A stretch of 64,000 nt of DNA, taken from positions 17,138,273 through 17,202,272 of the forward strand of contig OX104112.1 of assembly GCA_944474755.1 (NCBI GenBank), read 5' to 3'. Positions within the stretch are counted from its first letter, which is position 1, and every line of letters starts with the position of its first letter. The stretch comes from Limnoperna fortunei. Its lineage: Eukaryota > Mollusca > Bivalvia > Mytilida > Modiolidae. The notes below the pieces were generated by a model that ran no database searches, was not told where the DNA came from, and saw nothing but the letters and a program-made list of their open reading frames with translations. The position numbers were made by a program, and so were the translations under genes. Shown here piece after piece: positions 44,656 to 56,310 of this stretch.

Positions 44656-47212
44656 CAAGGGTCAAAATAGAAAAAAATGTTGTAACAGATTTCTCAGCAA
44701 CTACTAATCACATTCTCTTGAAATTTAGTATGCAGGATCAGCATGGCCTCCCATAACGTGTGATGCTATTTCAGGTCTGTCACTCACCTACTTCCTGTTA
44801 ACCAACGTTAATTTTTAACAAATTCCAGCCATTTCTGTCTTTGATAGTTTTTTATTCTTTATAAAATATTTTAGAAAAGTAGAACACTTCAGTTTAGTAT
44901 CCTTATATCTGAATTTTGGCATAGATATTGAGAAAATTCTGCTGTAGCAACATCTGAACTTACTTACTGTTATTATTATGTTGTAGGGGAATTCTAATTA
45001 TTTAATGCATACAATTTGTTGTCAGGTGTCAAAGGTGAGATCTGACAGATTGTTAGATATTACTTTGTTGTAAGGGAGATAATTCTAATTATTTAATGCA
45101 TGCAATTATTTTGTCAGGTGTTATGCAAGAGTGTACCTGACACCTTGAGATTTGTTGACAGTGAATGTATGATGTACATGCTTTATATAGTACAGTCCAC
45201 ATGCAGTACAGATAGATGTTCCCTATGTGATGATAGTACTAAATATCTACAAATAGCTAAATACAGAAAAAGAAGACAACTCAAGTAAAGTGTTGTGAGA
45301 CTTCGCGAACATAACAAATATAGAGATCTGCACAGTAAGAATCCAGTTTTCGAGAAAGTACTGCTTGATATGAACTGTACACAACAGTGACTGCTGCAAG
45401 AAGAAAATACCCAGTGATCCTGCTGATTACTGAAAAAAGGCCCTTTTAAGGGCCAATAAGATTTTCCAAAAAGAATCTAAATTGTTTTGTTTCAATATTA
45501 AAATGAAATAAACAAATGAATGTATGCAGATGAAAATAACAATGGGTCAGCCTCCTCCTTTTACAGATTTCAAAACTCCCCCCCCCCTCTTCAAAACAAA
45601 ACAGAAAAAAATCTATATCATTTAAAAGTAACCAGAATAGACTACCAATGTTGTTTTTTTCATCTTTCGGGCAATTTTACAAGACTGCAAAGGAGCAGGG
45701 TGGCCTAATCTACAGTTGTTGAAGCCCTGAGTCTCCAATACAAGATGGCCGACATTCACACTTTCCTGTTGTGGCACAGTTGCGAATAATCAGCATTAGG
45801 AAATGTGAAGTATCCCCTGCTGTATCATTTATGCCAATCTGTGCACGCATGCGCATCTCTCCACACACTGGCTTCTGGCAGTTTACAATTTAAAATCACA
45901 TAATTGTCATTCGATTGGGTGTGCAAGCTCCTTGTCAAATTAAGCACTTCCACTGAGTCCAAAGGCACAGTTTTTCTCCATTTTATGGCTATAATTTTAG
46001 AAAAGAACCTCCATTTTTAAATCCTGCAATGTTTTTGCCATGGAAATGTGTATTTATTCTGTCAACAAAAAAGAGGGAGGCCAATAGGAGACCCCTACTA
46101 GAAAATCATATAGAAAAGTAACTGTTATAATTTTGAACCAAATTTTAAAAAAAAGGTCCTAAAAACAATAAAGATCTGGAAGCATCCCTATTTTCAGGGA
46201 TGAAGTCCGAGAGACTATGAAAACAGCTAATTTGCAGTCCTTCCACAAGACCAAATTACTCCTAATCCATAATATTTCATCAAATGCTTGATTTTAAATT
46301 TTTTTTCAAAGATCCTTGTTTCCAATAAGCCCAAAAAGTAGAACCAATACCAGGAAAAAAGCAAAAGAAAAAAATTACAAAGAAATACACTATTTTATGG
46401 GGAACTACATTCGTGGACAACGATTTGAGGTCATTAATTGAGTTGTTGAGGTCATTAATTGTGTTGCTGTTCCAGATTGTCAGCTATTACTACGTTGTAG
46501 GGAGATAATTCTAACTATTTAATGCATGCAATTATTTTGCTATCCAGACAACTCAGCCTGGGACAACTCTGCCCGATATTCGAGACAAATCGGCCCGGTT
46601 TATAGGACAACTCGACCACAATAATAATTGAAATAAATAAATATGATAACAGAATAATTAACTATCATACTATAGAAAAAAATATATCTGATAAATTTTT
46701 TTCAAAATTCAGATGTTTAATTTTTTCGCCGAAATCTGAGAAATTATTTTGTTTCTATAAGCTCAACAACAATTTAATTATAAGAAACTGATTAGCCTAA
46801 TTACATGTTATACCAAAGATAACAAAAATTTAAGGACTGCATTTGAGCTTGTGTGATTTTAGATAAGAAGTAGTTTGGGACAATCAAAAATAAATGTTGG
46901 TCTTGAAATTGTTTGAAGTACAGACGATTTGGTATGACATTTGAGTGTTTATCATGTAATTGTATATAGAATTGTTAACCCACTTAATTGGTTCCATATG
47001 TAGTATTGTTAACCCTATAAAAAGTTAGACAAAATACTTGTGATGTTTGTTTTGTAGATGGCGTCTTTTTACGAGTTCGTTTCTGATGAAGATTAAGAAG
47101 TGGAAGAGATGAAAGAATTCAGAGATTCCTCCCTCAGGACGGTGTGGAGTTATACACGGAATAATCAATGCAATGTTACAGGATGCAATAACACATTAAT
47201 TTATGTCTTTTG
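44656..47212. other. Intergenic DNA with three copies of a 55-bp repeat
   Basis: TTGTA(A)GGGAGATAATTCTAA followed by TATTTAATGCATGCAATT occurs at about 44979-45029, 45066-45122 and 46491-46540. Near 46547-46615 the words GGACAACTC and GCCCG recur, as in a widespread bivalve repeat. A 62-codon open frame at 45100-45288 shows no known domain. Confidence 0.5.
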
Positions 47213-47371
47213 ATGGATCGGATTGCAATACATAAGGAGACAACAACTGTGTTTTCTTGTATAATTTGTTCACAAAGATACAATAGAAAAGAAAGAGCAA
47301 AAAGTCATTTGCGATACCAACATTCTAAAAGAAAGGAGGAAGAGCTTATACCGTTACTACACTTAAAGTGA
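47213..47371 (+). CDS. Short ORF with one C2H2 zinc finger (52 codons)
   Basis: The frame starts MDRIAIHKETTTVFS and contains a finger of exact C-x2-C-x12-H-x4-H spacing (C16 and C19 in CIIC, then H and H in SHLRYQH), followed by a basic/acidic tail (SKRKEEELIP) and a stop. It is preceded by a second small frame at about 47057-47092 (MASFYEFVSDED, then stop) right after a splice-acceptor-like TTTGTTTTGTAG at 47047-47058. The two may be decayed exons of one gene, or part of an unrecognised mobile element. A downstream piece (KERLRILQEEKLRWIKE, near 47430-47480) is in similar style. Function unknown; possibly a pseudogene. Confidence 0.35.
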   Translation: MDRIAIHKETTTVFSCIICSQRYNRKERAKSHLRYQHSKRKEEELIPLLHLK

Positions 47372-49533
47372 ACAATTATCGATATAGTAATATATATGGT
47401 GCTATACCTTACCGACGTGGATCTCCTAAAGAAAGATTGAGAATACTGCAGGAGGAAAAGTTGAGATGGATAAAAGAAAGCGATTAGCTGAGCATATCGG
47501 CGAAGAAAGACACTTTAATTAGGACGTGTTTATTATTTGTTATACTAATTATTATGCTGTTAATGTATATACCGATTTAATGTTGCAAAAGTTTATTTTG
47601 TATGAAATTTATCGTTTGTCTAAGGGGGCGGAATGTGGTAGTTGAGTAATGAGTTACTGTTCTTTGTTTTGACAAACAAGTAAACAAGTAAATTTCAGAA
47701 TTTTCATTTGCATCCCAATTAATTTTGTTGATTTAATAAATGTTTTACACCTAGAAAAGATTGAAATGACCTGAGGGTGGGCGTCTCACCCATAAGAGAG
47801 TATTTACAATACTCAAAGTAAAGGTTAGTGAAATAAATTTATTGTATAATCAAGTTTTATAGGTGTTTCATTCTAGATGTTATGAAATATTAGTTATTTG
47901 CATTAAAATTTACATATTAAAGTATTTAAAACTGATTGAATTAAATTTCTTATTGAATATAAAACTTGTGGGAAATCAAGAGAATTCTACCCACATCATT
48001 AAAAGAACATATCCTGCTACAATTCTATAATGGATTAACCTTGAATCTTAAATAATTGTTTAACATTTGTTAAAACAAAAACACGATTTTAAGTGTAGTG
48101 TGTCCTGTGATGTTATACGGATTGAACACACCATTGTTTTTTTTCTTCTCATGGAGTACTTATTTATATATACATGATTTGTTGAACTGATACAATACAC
48201 ATTTTTACAATTTTGTCTATACATACTAGTATAAGGTAATGATTTTCTAAAATTATTGTACATTGTAACTTGCATTAGCATGTATATGTATTTACATGTG
48301 AGCATACCATATTTTAATAACATACTAATAGTTTCATATATTTTACACTCATCAATTAACTGACATTGATATAAGTGACATAATAGTTTGCTATAATTAT
48401 TATCATAACATTTTTTTATTTTGACCACAATAATGTTCTCAACAAAATAGATCTTCACAAGTTTTGTACTCATCCTTTGTTTGATACAAGGGTCATTGTT
48501 TACAATTTTGTTTGGCGTAATGATTGATTTTCTATTGACCTTCATGATCGTTTTAGACAACGAGTGTGATTTGTCATGCTTTAAATCAAAAATAGCGTGA
48601 GTTGGTTTTGTATGACACCTAGTGTATTGTTGTTTATGTGCTAAAAATAGAATTAAAAAAAACCCGAGTTGTATTTATGTGCGTTGTATTTTTGATAGAG
48701 TATGTGTTGTAGTTTTTATCGTTTTGTTTTCCACTTATCTTCCATTTAAAGAGTGTGCAGAGAATAAATGTATCTTTTAGTAATTTGTTTACTTTTTGTG
48801 TGTATGATTTGTTTTTGTCACTAATATAAATAGCATAAAGGTGATATGACATATTTATCAACTTGCCGAATTTATTGATAGTTCCGATTTCCGACTTGGT
48901 TACTTTGTTAAGTGGAGTTATTGTTGACATTACAATGTATATAAATTGCTCTTTTTAATGTTTGCGTTTTTGTTTATTTTCAGTCAAGTTTCTATTTTCG
49001 GCAAATCTGCAGTTAAAGGTGACGTGGGTAAGTTTCTTTTTTTTACTTTTAACAAGTTATAAACCGTTATATTAACAAAGCATGAAATTTTGTATCTTTT
49101 GTCGTTGTTTTTCATCACACTGTTTTTGCTTTTTCGCATATTGATATTCACAATATATTGATTTAGTTACAAGAATAGATACGGAAAATTCTATGAATCT
49201 GTTGTACATAATGGAGTTGCGTATATACATGTAAATGTTTAACTCTAGGTTATCATTTGATATATTTACAATTTTTATTTGAACTATATGGTATATATAG
49301 TAGAATTCCATTGAGGTAAAAATATGTAGTGTATGTCCTTATGAACATTATACAATATTTGCTATATAAGATATATTTATGGCAAGTATATGAGTATGAC
49401 AAAGAGATTTGAAAAGGTGAAACTATTAAGTCTGTTTCTCTCTCTGTCAACCTGAACCACCTTTTTACGTTAAATGACATTTTTTTGGTATTTTGTATAC
49501 ATAAAATAAAGAAAAATAAAGACTTTCAATTAA
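47372..49533. other. AT-rich intergenic DNA
   Basis: Minus-strand open frames at 48060-48560, 48634-48930 and 49072-49480 are rich in Lys, Tyr, Ile, Asn and Cys and show no domain; I regard them as chance frames in AT-rich DNA. No repeat structure noted. Confidence 0.4.
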
Positions 49534-50869
49534 TTAGGTTTTGGCTATCTTGCTATTTTCCCTGTCTTGTGGTGTAGGAGGTGTTCTCTTATCTCCTTGA
49601 TTCTTCCTCCTGTTTGGAGTCACAAAGTTAGATAAGTCTAACTGCTTTGTGATATTTGTCACTGCAGTAGTACTTGAGTTGTTTTTCTTCTGTTTTCCTG
49701 ATTTTTTTGATTGAATGTCATCTTGCATGATTTTGCTCTGAGTATCTTCTGATTTTGATGCAGTGTTAGTTGTTAGCTTTTTTGCTTTGGTCTTTGTTGT
49801 CTCATCTGCTGCTGTCTGATTTCTGCTTAGCCTAGACTTAGTTTGTTTTCTGTTTTCTGTTTCTGTTTTCTTGTGTGATTGTTCATTACTCTGAGTAGCA
49901 TTACCTACCTTATCTTTGTCATCACCTTCATAGTTCTCTTTGTTTTCCTCACTATCACTATTGTTGCTATCACTATCGCTTTCTTTTGTTGTTTCTTTGT
50001 TCCTGTTATGCAGATCTTTCTGTGCTAGAGAGACTGGACATTCTGTCATTTTGTGACCTGACTGGTTACATGTTCTGCATTTCCAGTCATTGAGGCAGGT
50101 TTTTAGTGTGTCCTGCAATTAAGCATTTACTACAGAGGGAGTTTATGTTTTCTGTTGCTTGTCCATAACGAAAAATCCTTGCTGTGCATTTTCCTATTTT
50201 CATAAATTTTGGGAGAGGGTTTTCAAATTTTTTGCATACAATAAGTCTATCACCAGTTTCACAGTTGGTAAGTTTTTCTTCTTCTCTTAACCTTTCTCTA
50301 GAGAGATTTATAACTTCAATGTTTCTGATCGTAAGGATTCTTTCGATTTGTCCGTCATCGGCAGATAAGGGCACATTCTTAACCCTTACTGTGATAGTGT
50401 TTTCATCTCTGGGATTTCTGGGATTCTGGGAATAAAGATTTATGGTTTTTTCTCTTAGAACTATACCCTGTGTTAGTAGTTTTAACCTGTCTTCTTCGTT
50501 ATCTAGATATATTCTCCACATATTTCTTATTCTCTGTATTCCTCTGATACATTGGGGTTCTATTACAGCACCTAGTGCTTTGTAAATTTCAATATGTTTT
50601 ATCCAAAACTCTTTTGGAGGGTTTTTTGCTCCAAGAACATCATATTCTTTTATAAAAATAGGTTTAACAGATGAGATTTCTGGGTTATCTTCTTCGAGAC
50701 TTCTACTTGCGACATTCGCGTAGGACCGCGCCATTTTATTTTCATAGCTTTCTCTACCTGACCTCTGAGAATCTGCCTTTCTGCCTTCGGTAACAATATA
50801 ATTTTCATTACTTTGCCAAAAATGCATATCTCGTTCATCTAACTCATCTTCTGACCAATCTTTAGACAT
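49534..50869 (-). pseudogene. LINE ORF1/gag-like protein with CCHC zinc knuckles
   Basis: Starts at 50869 with MSKDWSEDELDERDMHFW. The first 260 codons contain an RRM-like RNA-binding region: a strand and helix around FWIKHIEIYKALGAVIEPQ, then NTITVRVKNVPLSADDGQIE and CETGDRLIVCKKF. They end at a first knuckle, SLCSKCLIAGHTKN, whose last Cys is lost where the frame shifts near 50100. The second frame (to 49534) carries a complete knuckle, CRTCNQSGHKMTEC, then a Ser/Asp/Glu- and Lys-rich disordered tail. This layout fits Tx1-like or other zinc-knuckle LINE ORF1 proteins that bind element RNA. No ORF2 follows on the minus strand. The single frameshift is the only obvious lesion. Confidence 0.7.
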
Positions 50870-51064
50870 CCTCTCACAGTATTACTGACGAAAATCTTCA
50901 AAATTGTACAGAGCTTTTTCACCACAAACTGTAGTAATGGGCAATATCTCTGAACACACCATTGTTTGAGAAAGATGTTAAACCTTTTTTTTTAATTCTA
51001 TGATTTTATATGATGATCTTTGTTTCATATTATATGCAAATATAACTTATGGGATTATTGGAAA
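50870..51064 (-). other. Leader region upstream of LINE ORF1
   Basis: Non-coding stretch between the ORF1 start and the 41-bp tandem repeat. GAACACACCATTGTTT at about 50953 also occurs near 48124. Confidence 0.4.
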
Positions 51065-51264
51065 TAAGTAAGTTTTGTACCTAGTGTATCATTATAATGA
51101 TTACATGTATATAAGTAAGTTTTGTACCTAGTGTATCATTATAATGATTATATAAGTAAGTTTTGTACCTAGTGTATCATTATAATGATTATATAAGTAA
51201 GTTTTTACCTAGTGTATCATTATAATGATTATATAAGTAAGTTTTGTACCTAGTGTATCATTAG
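51065..51264. repeat. 41-bp tandem repeat, five units
   Basis: AAGTAAGTTTTGTACCTAGT followed by GTATCATTATAATGATTATAT is repeated with starts at 51065, 51113, 51154, 51195 and 51235. The first spacing is 48 because of a 7-bp insertion; later ones are 40-41. The last unit is partial. Confidence 0.95.
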
Positions 51265-52032
51265 ACAAATTACATACAAAATTTCACGAATAAAAAAAAA
51301 TAGCAATATTCATATAACAAAATGTAGTTATATTGTAGCTGTGGTTTGAACAATTAATATTCGACTCCATATCCAATTACTGTATGTGTGGTTGTTAATT
51401 TGTGGCAAACATTCTGAATAAGTTTAAAATCGTTATGAATTAAATGTACCGATCTTGAGAAAAAAATATGCCTACATTTAGAGATTTGTTAACCATCAAG
51501 TATATTCTAAGCAAATCGTAGAGACGTAAATGTAAATGTAAAACAAGTTAACGACAGTTTGTATATTCACAAAGATTCGTAGACGTAAGTAACGTGTGAA
51601 ATCGCTGGTAAACTTATGTCTGCTCCTGAGCGCTCGTAAGTCCTAGCTTCCTTCGTTATTTTGCACAGAGAAATCGTTTTTCAAGACATTCACTACTTAG
51701 CATCATTAATTTTGTTGCATGTGACATAGAAAGAAATACAATCCATTCAAAATCTTCAAATATTTTTTAAAATGTGTTACCGAAAGGGAATAACTCTCAC
51801 AAAAATTAATAATTTTAAAAGAAAGAAGCAACAACCGAATTCCTGAAAATGTTCCGGAAATTTAATCTTTTCTATATGATTTTCGATTTTACATCATACT
51901 GCTTTATTTCTGTTAAAATGGGTGTAGGTTATTTATTACATTATTATAACACGAAACTACTCGTTGTTCAGCATATTTTGGTTTCTTGTTCTATGCTCTT
52001 CATATTCATATCTTTTTTATTTTTTTTTGGTA
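51265..52032. other. AT-rich intergenic DNA
   Basis: Nothing recognised; the 69-codon frame at 51849-52058 has no domain and runs into the ribozyme-like motif. Confidence 0.4.
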
Positions 52033-52086
52033 GAGCGCCTCTGATGCATGAGTCTTGAATAGACGAAACGTGCGTCAGGAGTAGCA
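52033..52086 (+). ncRNA. Hammerhead-ribozyme-like motif (degenerate)
   Basis: CTGATG, then AGTCT-TGAAT-AGAC (a stem-II-like hairpin), then GAAAC, then a short CGTGCG stem-III-like stretch and GTC fit the order of a minimal type I hammerhead as found in Penelope-like elements and retrozymes. The outer GCGCCT and AGGAG could form stem I with a mismatch. Against it: four extra bases (CATG) interrupt the conserved CUGAUGA box, so cleavage activity is doubtful. The surrounding word order is familiar from mytilid repeats. Confidence 0.45.
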
Positions 52087-55000
52087 AAATTTATTGCCTG
52101 GAATGTTGTATTTTTTATTGGACTGAAGGAACATAACCTTAAAAAAAGTCTTGTTTCACGTTGGGGTAAATTGACAGATTACTTTTTAAAACACATATTC
52201 GAAATTGAGCTACTCACAATTTATTTATTTTTTTTTTGCCATATCACTAATTAGCCAATATATAGTACCGTATTTCCTTCCACCAGTCTACTATTTTGTG
52301 AAGGTGTGCAATGAAAAAAAGGTAATCATTTATTTATACGTACTTTGATGTAATTATTTCTCTTTCAATACGTTCACTTCCAAAGTGAAAGAAGTAACCG
52401 AGTCTTTGCCTCACGCTACGTGCGGAAACGTAAAATTTACGATTGCTTTTTTACGTGTAAAATTGCGATTACTATTGAGGTTACGGACAATTGTAGATTT
52501 ATTAGTAAACTTACGATTCTCTTATTTTTACACGTACAGAGCTCCAGATAAGATTTTATTCATTAGGTTTTTCACCCAACTGATGATTTATTTCAATGGG
52601 CATTTTTTTATATATCACTTTTTTTTAACCAACTCAAAAATAAGTTAATTGGTTTTTTCACCCATCTAAAATTTATTGAATTGGGTTTTTTATGCTGACA
52701 AAAATGTATTATTTTATGGTTAGTGATAGTTATGGATAGCTAGATATTGTATTGTTCGGCTTAGAGGAGGTCAGGGAAGCCTTTTTCTTCCACGTCTATT
52801 CGTGGTGCCACAACAAAATACTATACTGGTTCTAACCATATATCAAATTTGGAAGAAAAGTATATTCAACAGGGAACATGCATCTCTTCTTGTGAAATAA
52901 ATCTCCATACCTGAAGCAACATATCCTGCATGAAATATACATTACATTCGGAAAACCTCAGTTGTTAAGTTGCAAAATAATGGGAATCGTAATTATGCAA
53001 CTTTGTGTATTTATTTGAATGAATTAATGCAATCACTGAACAAATGTATGCACTCAGTTAGTACATTAAGCATGTTTCTAAAAATTTATTGGATTTTAGG
53101 CCTCTGATATTGCATTTTGCCATGCAAAACTATAAAAAAATAATTGGGTTTTATGAAAATTTAATTGCGTAATAACGCAAATACCCAGCTTACCTCTGCT
53201 TATCTCAGCTTAGCTCTGGTACTCACGTAAGTGCAATTTACGATTCTTTGAGAATATACTTGCTGTAGAGGTTAATATGTGCAGAGCTTACGCTGTACGA
53301 ATTTTTTGTTTGAGTAGTGTATTTTTGTAAAAGCAACCACATTGATTTTCCTGTAAGATGTATAAATGATATACGATATCACCTAGTCCAGATCTGTTGC
53401 ATACGTCTTAAAAGAATTTCCGTTAGCATATTTTATTGTTTGTACTTTAATATTTTCTGTATTTATTTATTTATTAATTAAAGTGTATATTCATCACCTG
53501 TTCACTTATCATAAGTGTTATTATTTGTGTACAGGCTTTTCTAATTTCAATAAAATAATTGAGACAGCTGCTGAATTAAGTTTTCATTTCCCTCGAATAA
53601 TTATAAGCAGTGTGATAATTGTCATCCGAATTAATAAGTGGAAATAGGTATTTAACTTTGTGTAAATATTTATCAGATCATTACTGAAAAATACACTGTT
53701 CAGAATGCCACCATATATTTCACACACTGTGTTAGGTACTAAAACTTGCAAATGGGTGTTCGTATATATGTTGCACATTATGTTATCGTATGCAACAACA
53801 TGTATATTGTAGTAATAGATATTTGTAAAATACTGGAGAATATTATGTCCTCATCCATAAAGTTAGAGAAAACTATAATTATAATTCACTATATAGATGA
53901 AACACGAAGTCGACGATTTTCACCTGTTACAACTCAACCATATTAGTGTTTATAAATTATGCTTCCAAATTCAAATTAATAATGTGCGCTCAAAGATAAA
54001 CTCGCAGTATATGATGAGGTTGTGAATTATACTTTTATTAATAAATACCATCACATACAATAACGTTCTAAAACTCACTTTCTATGCGTGTTTTGTATCA
54101 TCATTTATCTGGTGCTAAAACAAATTACTGACAGGATTTTATCCCCAAAATTCCGAAAAAGTTATATCAAATTCGACCACGTGTATTCTTTCAAATATAA
54201 AAATCTCAAAATCAAACATGTCAGGTTTCAGGTTGCAAATTCAAAACAATGACCATAATCCATAAACGTATCAATGTTATTTCTTCGGTGATTGATGTCT
54301 AATCAATGCCGCTCAAACCACAAAATATTGATAGCAGTGAGTCAGATATTAAGCATTGAGCACCATAATTATGAAACAATATGTGTAAAATAATTACTGA
54401 TAATTTAATTCAACGTACTCATCAAGGCACACAATGACCTTAAATGTTTGAAATTCTTATAAGTTAAGGTTTATATGCCTCTAACAAAGGTATCCTTTGA
54501 TTAATTGGTCATTACATTTGGTCTTGTTTGTTTTTTTTTCACTGCTTTGGATCAGTATATTTTCACGTTTGGAGTCAATCATTGTAAGAATAAATACTAA
54601 AAGTATAAACGCCTCATGGCCGTCAAACGCGTAAAATTAGTAATATAATTATGCATTATTTATTGATTCAATAATAATGGGCCTATTTTAGTTTATTCGC
54701 TCAAGGAAATACTACTGTACTGTACGTTTGAACGATTTTGACCCGTCTGGAAGTTTTCCACGTTTTAGTAAACATAACTTTTAGCATTCAATATAATAAT
54801 ACCTGTGGAGATGTATTACGATACATATATTTTTCTGAAAAAGACTTATGATCTTCAATTATATTTATACTCAACAACATGTTTCGTGTTATACAATTTT
54901 ATTGTTATCAACAAGAAAAGAAATTAATTTTACACTATCATAGCAAATACTCATGTTTTTCCAAAATCGATTTGAAGAGTTTCAATTGATTTTGTGGGGC

Positions 55001-56039
55001 TACGATAGGGTTATTTTCAATAGCAATGAATTCAACTTATTTCAATAATGCATCAACAAACATATATTAAATTAGTAATTTTTTTCGTCGTACTCCACCA
55101 GTCTCCAAAGAATTATTGTTATTTATTAATGATTAAATACTACATCGTGCATTTGATAGTGTTGTTTGGTATTCCCTTTGTCAAGGTCGTATGTTGCTAA
55201 GAAACTGACATACAACATGCTTTCGTTTAAAACGTTTGACATGCACACATTTATGCAATCCATAATGTGGGTTTGCTAGATATGAATTATAGAAGTGAAT
55301 TAGACCTAATTCACGGTAAGTTACTTGTTTATTGTCAGGAAATAAGTGATAACTTGTATTTCATTCCATATATATGTGGACGACTGCCAAAATATTCTTG
55401 CATAAATTAACTTGAAACTCGATATGTAAACATCAGCAGGTTCTGGTATTTAAATAATCAATCTCTGCAGAATTTTCTGTTTTTATTTAACAGCCTACCA
55501 GATCAGACAGAACCAAATTGAAATGCTTACTTATGCATACTTAATAACGTATACAAGAATGAACATTGTAGTAAAAGATACAACGTTTTGATTATCGTTT
55601 GGGGTAAGGATGGACTTCTGTAGGTATTCACCAAACGAATATGAATTTCGAAATGTTAATGGCATTGCAGTTTCCTTAAACATCCTCAAACATAATTTAT
55701 AATATTAAAATGTATATGCCTTTGAGCGTTTTCTTCATTCAGCAGTTTAACAATTTTTGAATGACACCCTTTTTCATCAATTCCTAATGCAATAATGTAC
55801 AAATATTAACGTGTACACAATATAGCAACTCATTACGGGTGCAGTTTGTCTATAGCTTTATCTTGGTAACCAAGGCCCAGTTCCAATGGCGAATAAATCG
55901 CTTTCTTTATGCCCTTGAATACAATGTTATAACTTTCCCTTTGTTAAAATTTTATCTTTGATATTTTATTGACCAAATTTGTACGACTTCAGAAGGAAAT
56001 TTAAAAAGCAGATTTTCCTTTGATGTTTTAAATCTGTTA
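52087..56039. other. AT-rich intergenic DNA
   Basis: No gene, RNA or repeat recognised over nearly 4 kb, apart from simple AT-rich tracts (for example TTATTTATTTATTTATT near 53460). Short open frames here lack domains. Confidence 0.4.
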
Positions 56040-56310
56040 TTATCCCATCTCACTCTACTTGCGTCAGATGGGTTCATCACACCTCGCCGTCAAGACGTCG
56101 TTAAGTAAATAACGTGACGTCACAATGTTACAAAAAAAAATCATCGAAATATTTCCCACACCCTATGAATTCTCTAGTCATTTCATCTCAGATAATATAG
56201 AGACGAGAAAATGCACCTCATCGAATATTTCCCACACCCTGTGAATTCTCTAGTCATTTCATCTCAGATAATATAGAGACGAGAAAATGCACCTCGTGTC
56301 AAAATACGTA
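56040..56310 (-). mobile_element. MITE, same family as 21248-21480, with internal 77-bp duplication
   Basis: Read on the minus strand it follows 21248-21480: TTATTTACGTA, GCATTTTCTCG, then GACGTCAC, CTTGACGGCGAGG and a second ATCTC-rich block. A 77-bp segment (CGAATATTTCCCACACCCT through GAGAAAATGCACCTC) is repeated in tandem at 56141-56217 and 56218-56294. Confidence 0.7.

Noticed and set aside
48060..49480. Three minus-strand open frames up to 166 codons
   Set aside because: Composition is that of AT-rich random DNA (Lys, Ile, Tyr, Asn, Cys), with no domain, no neighbouring exon signals and no similarity to the nearby LINE ORF1.
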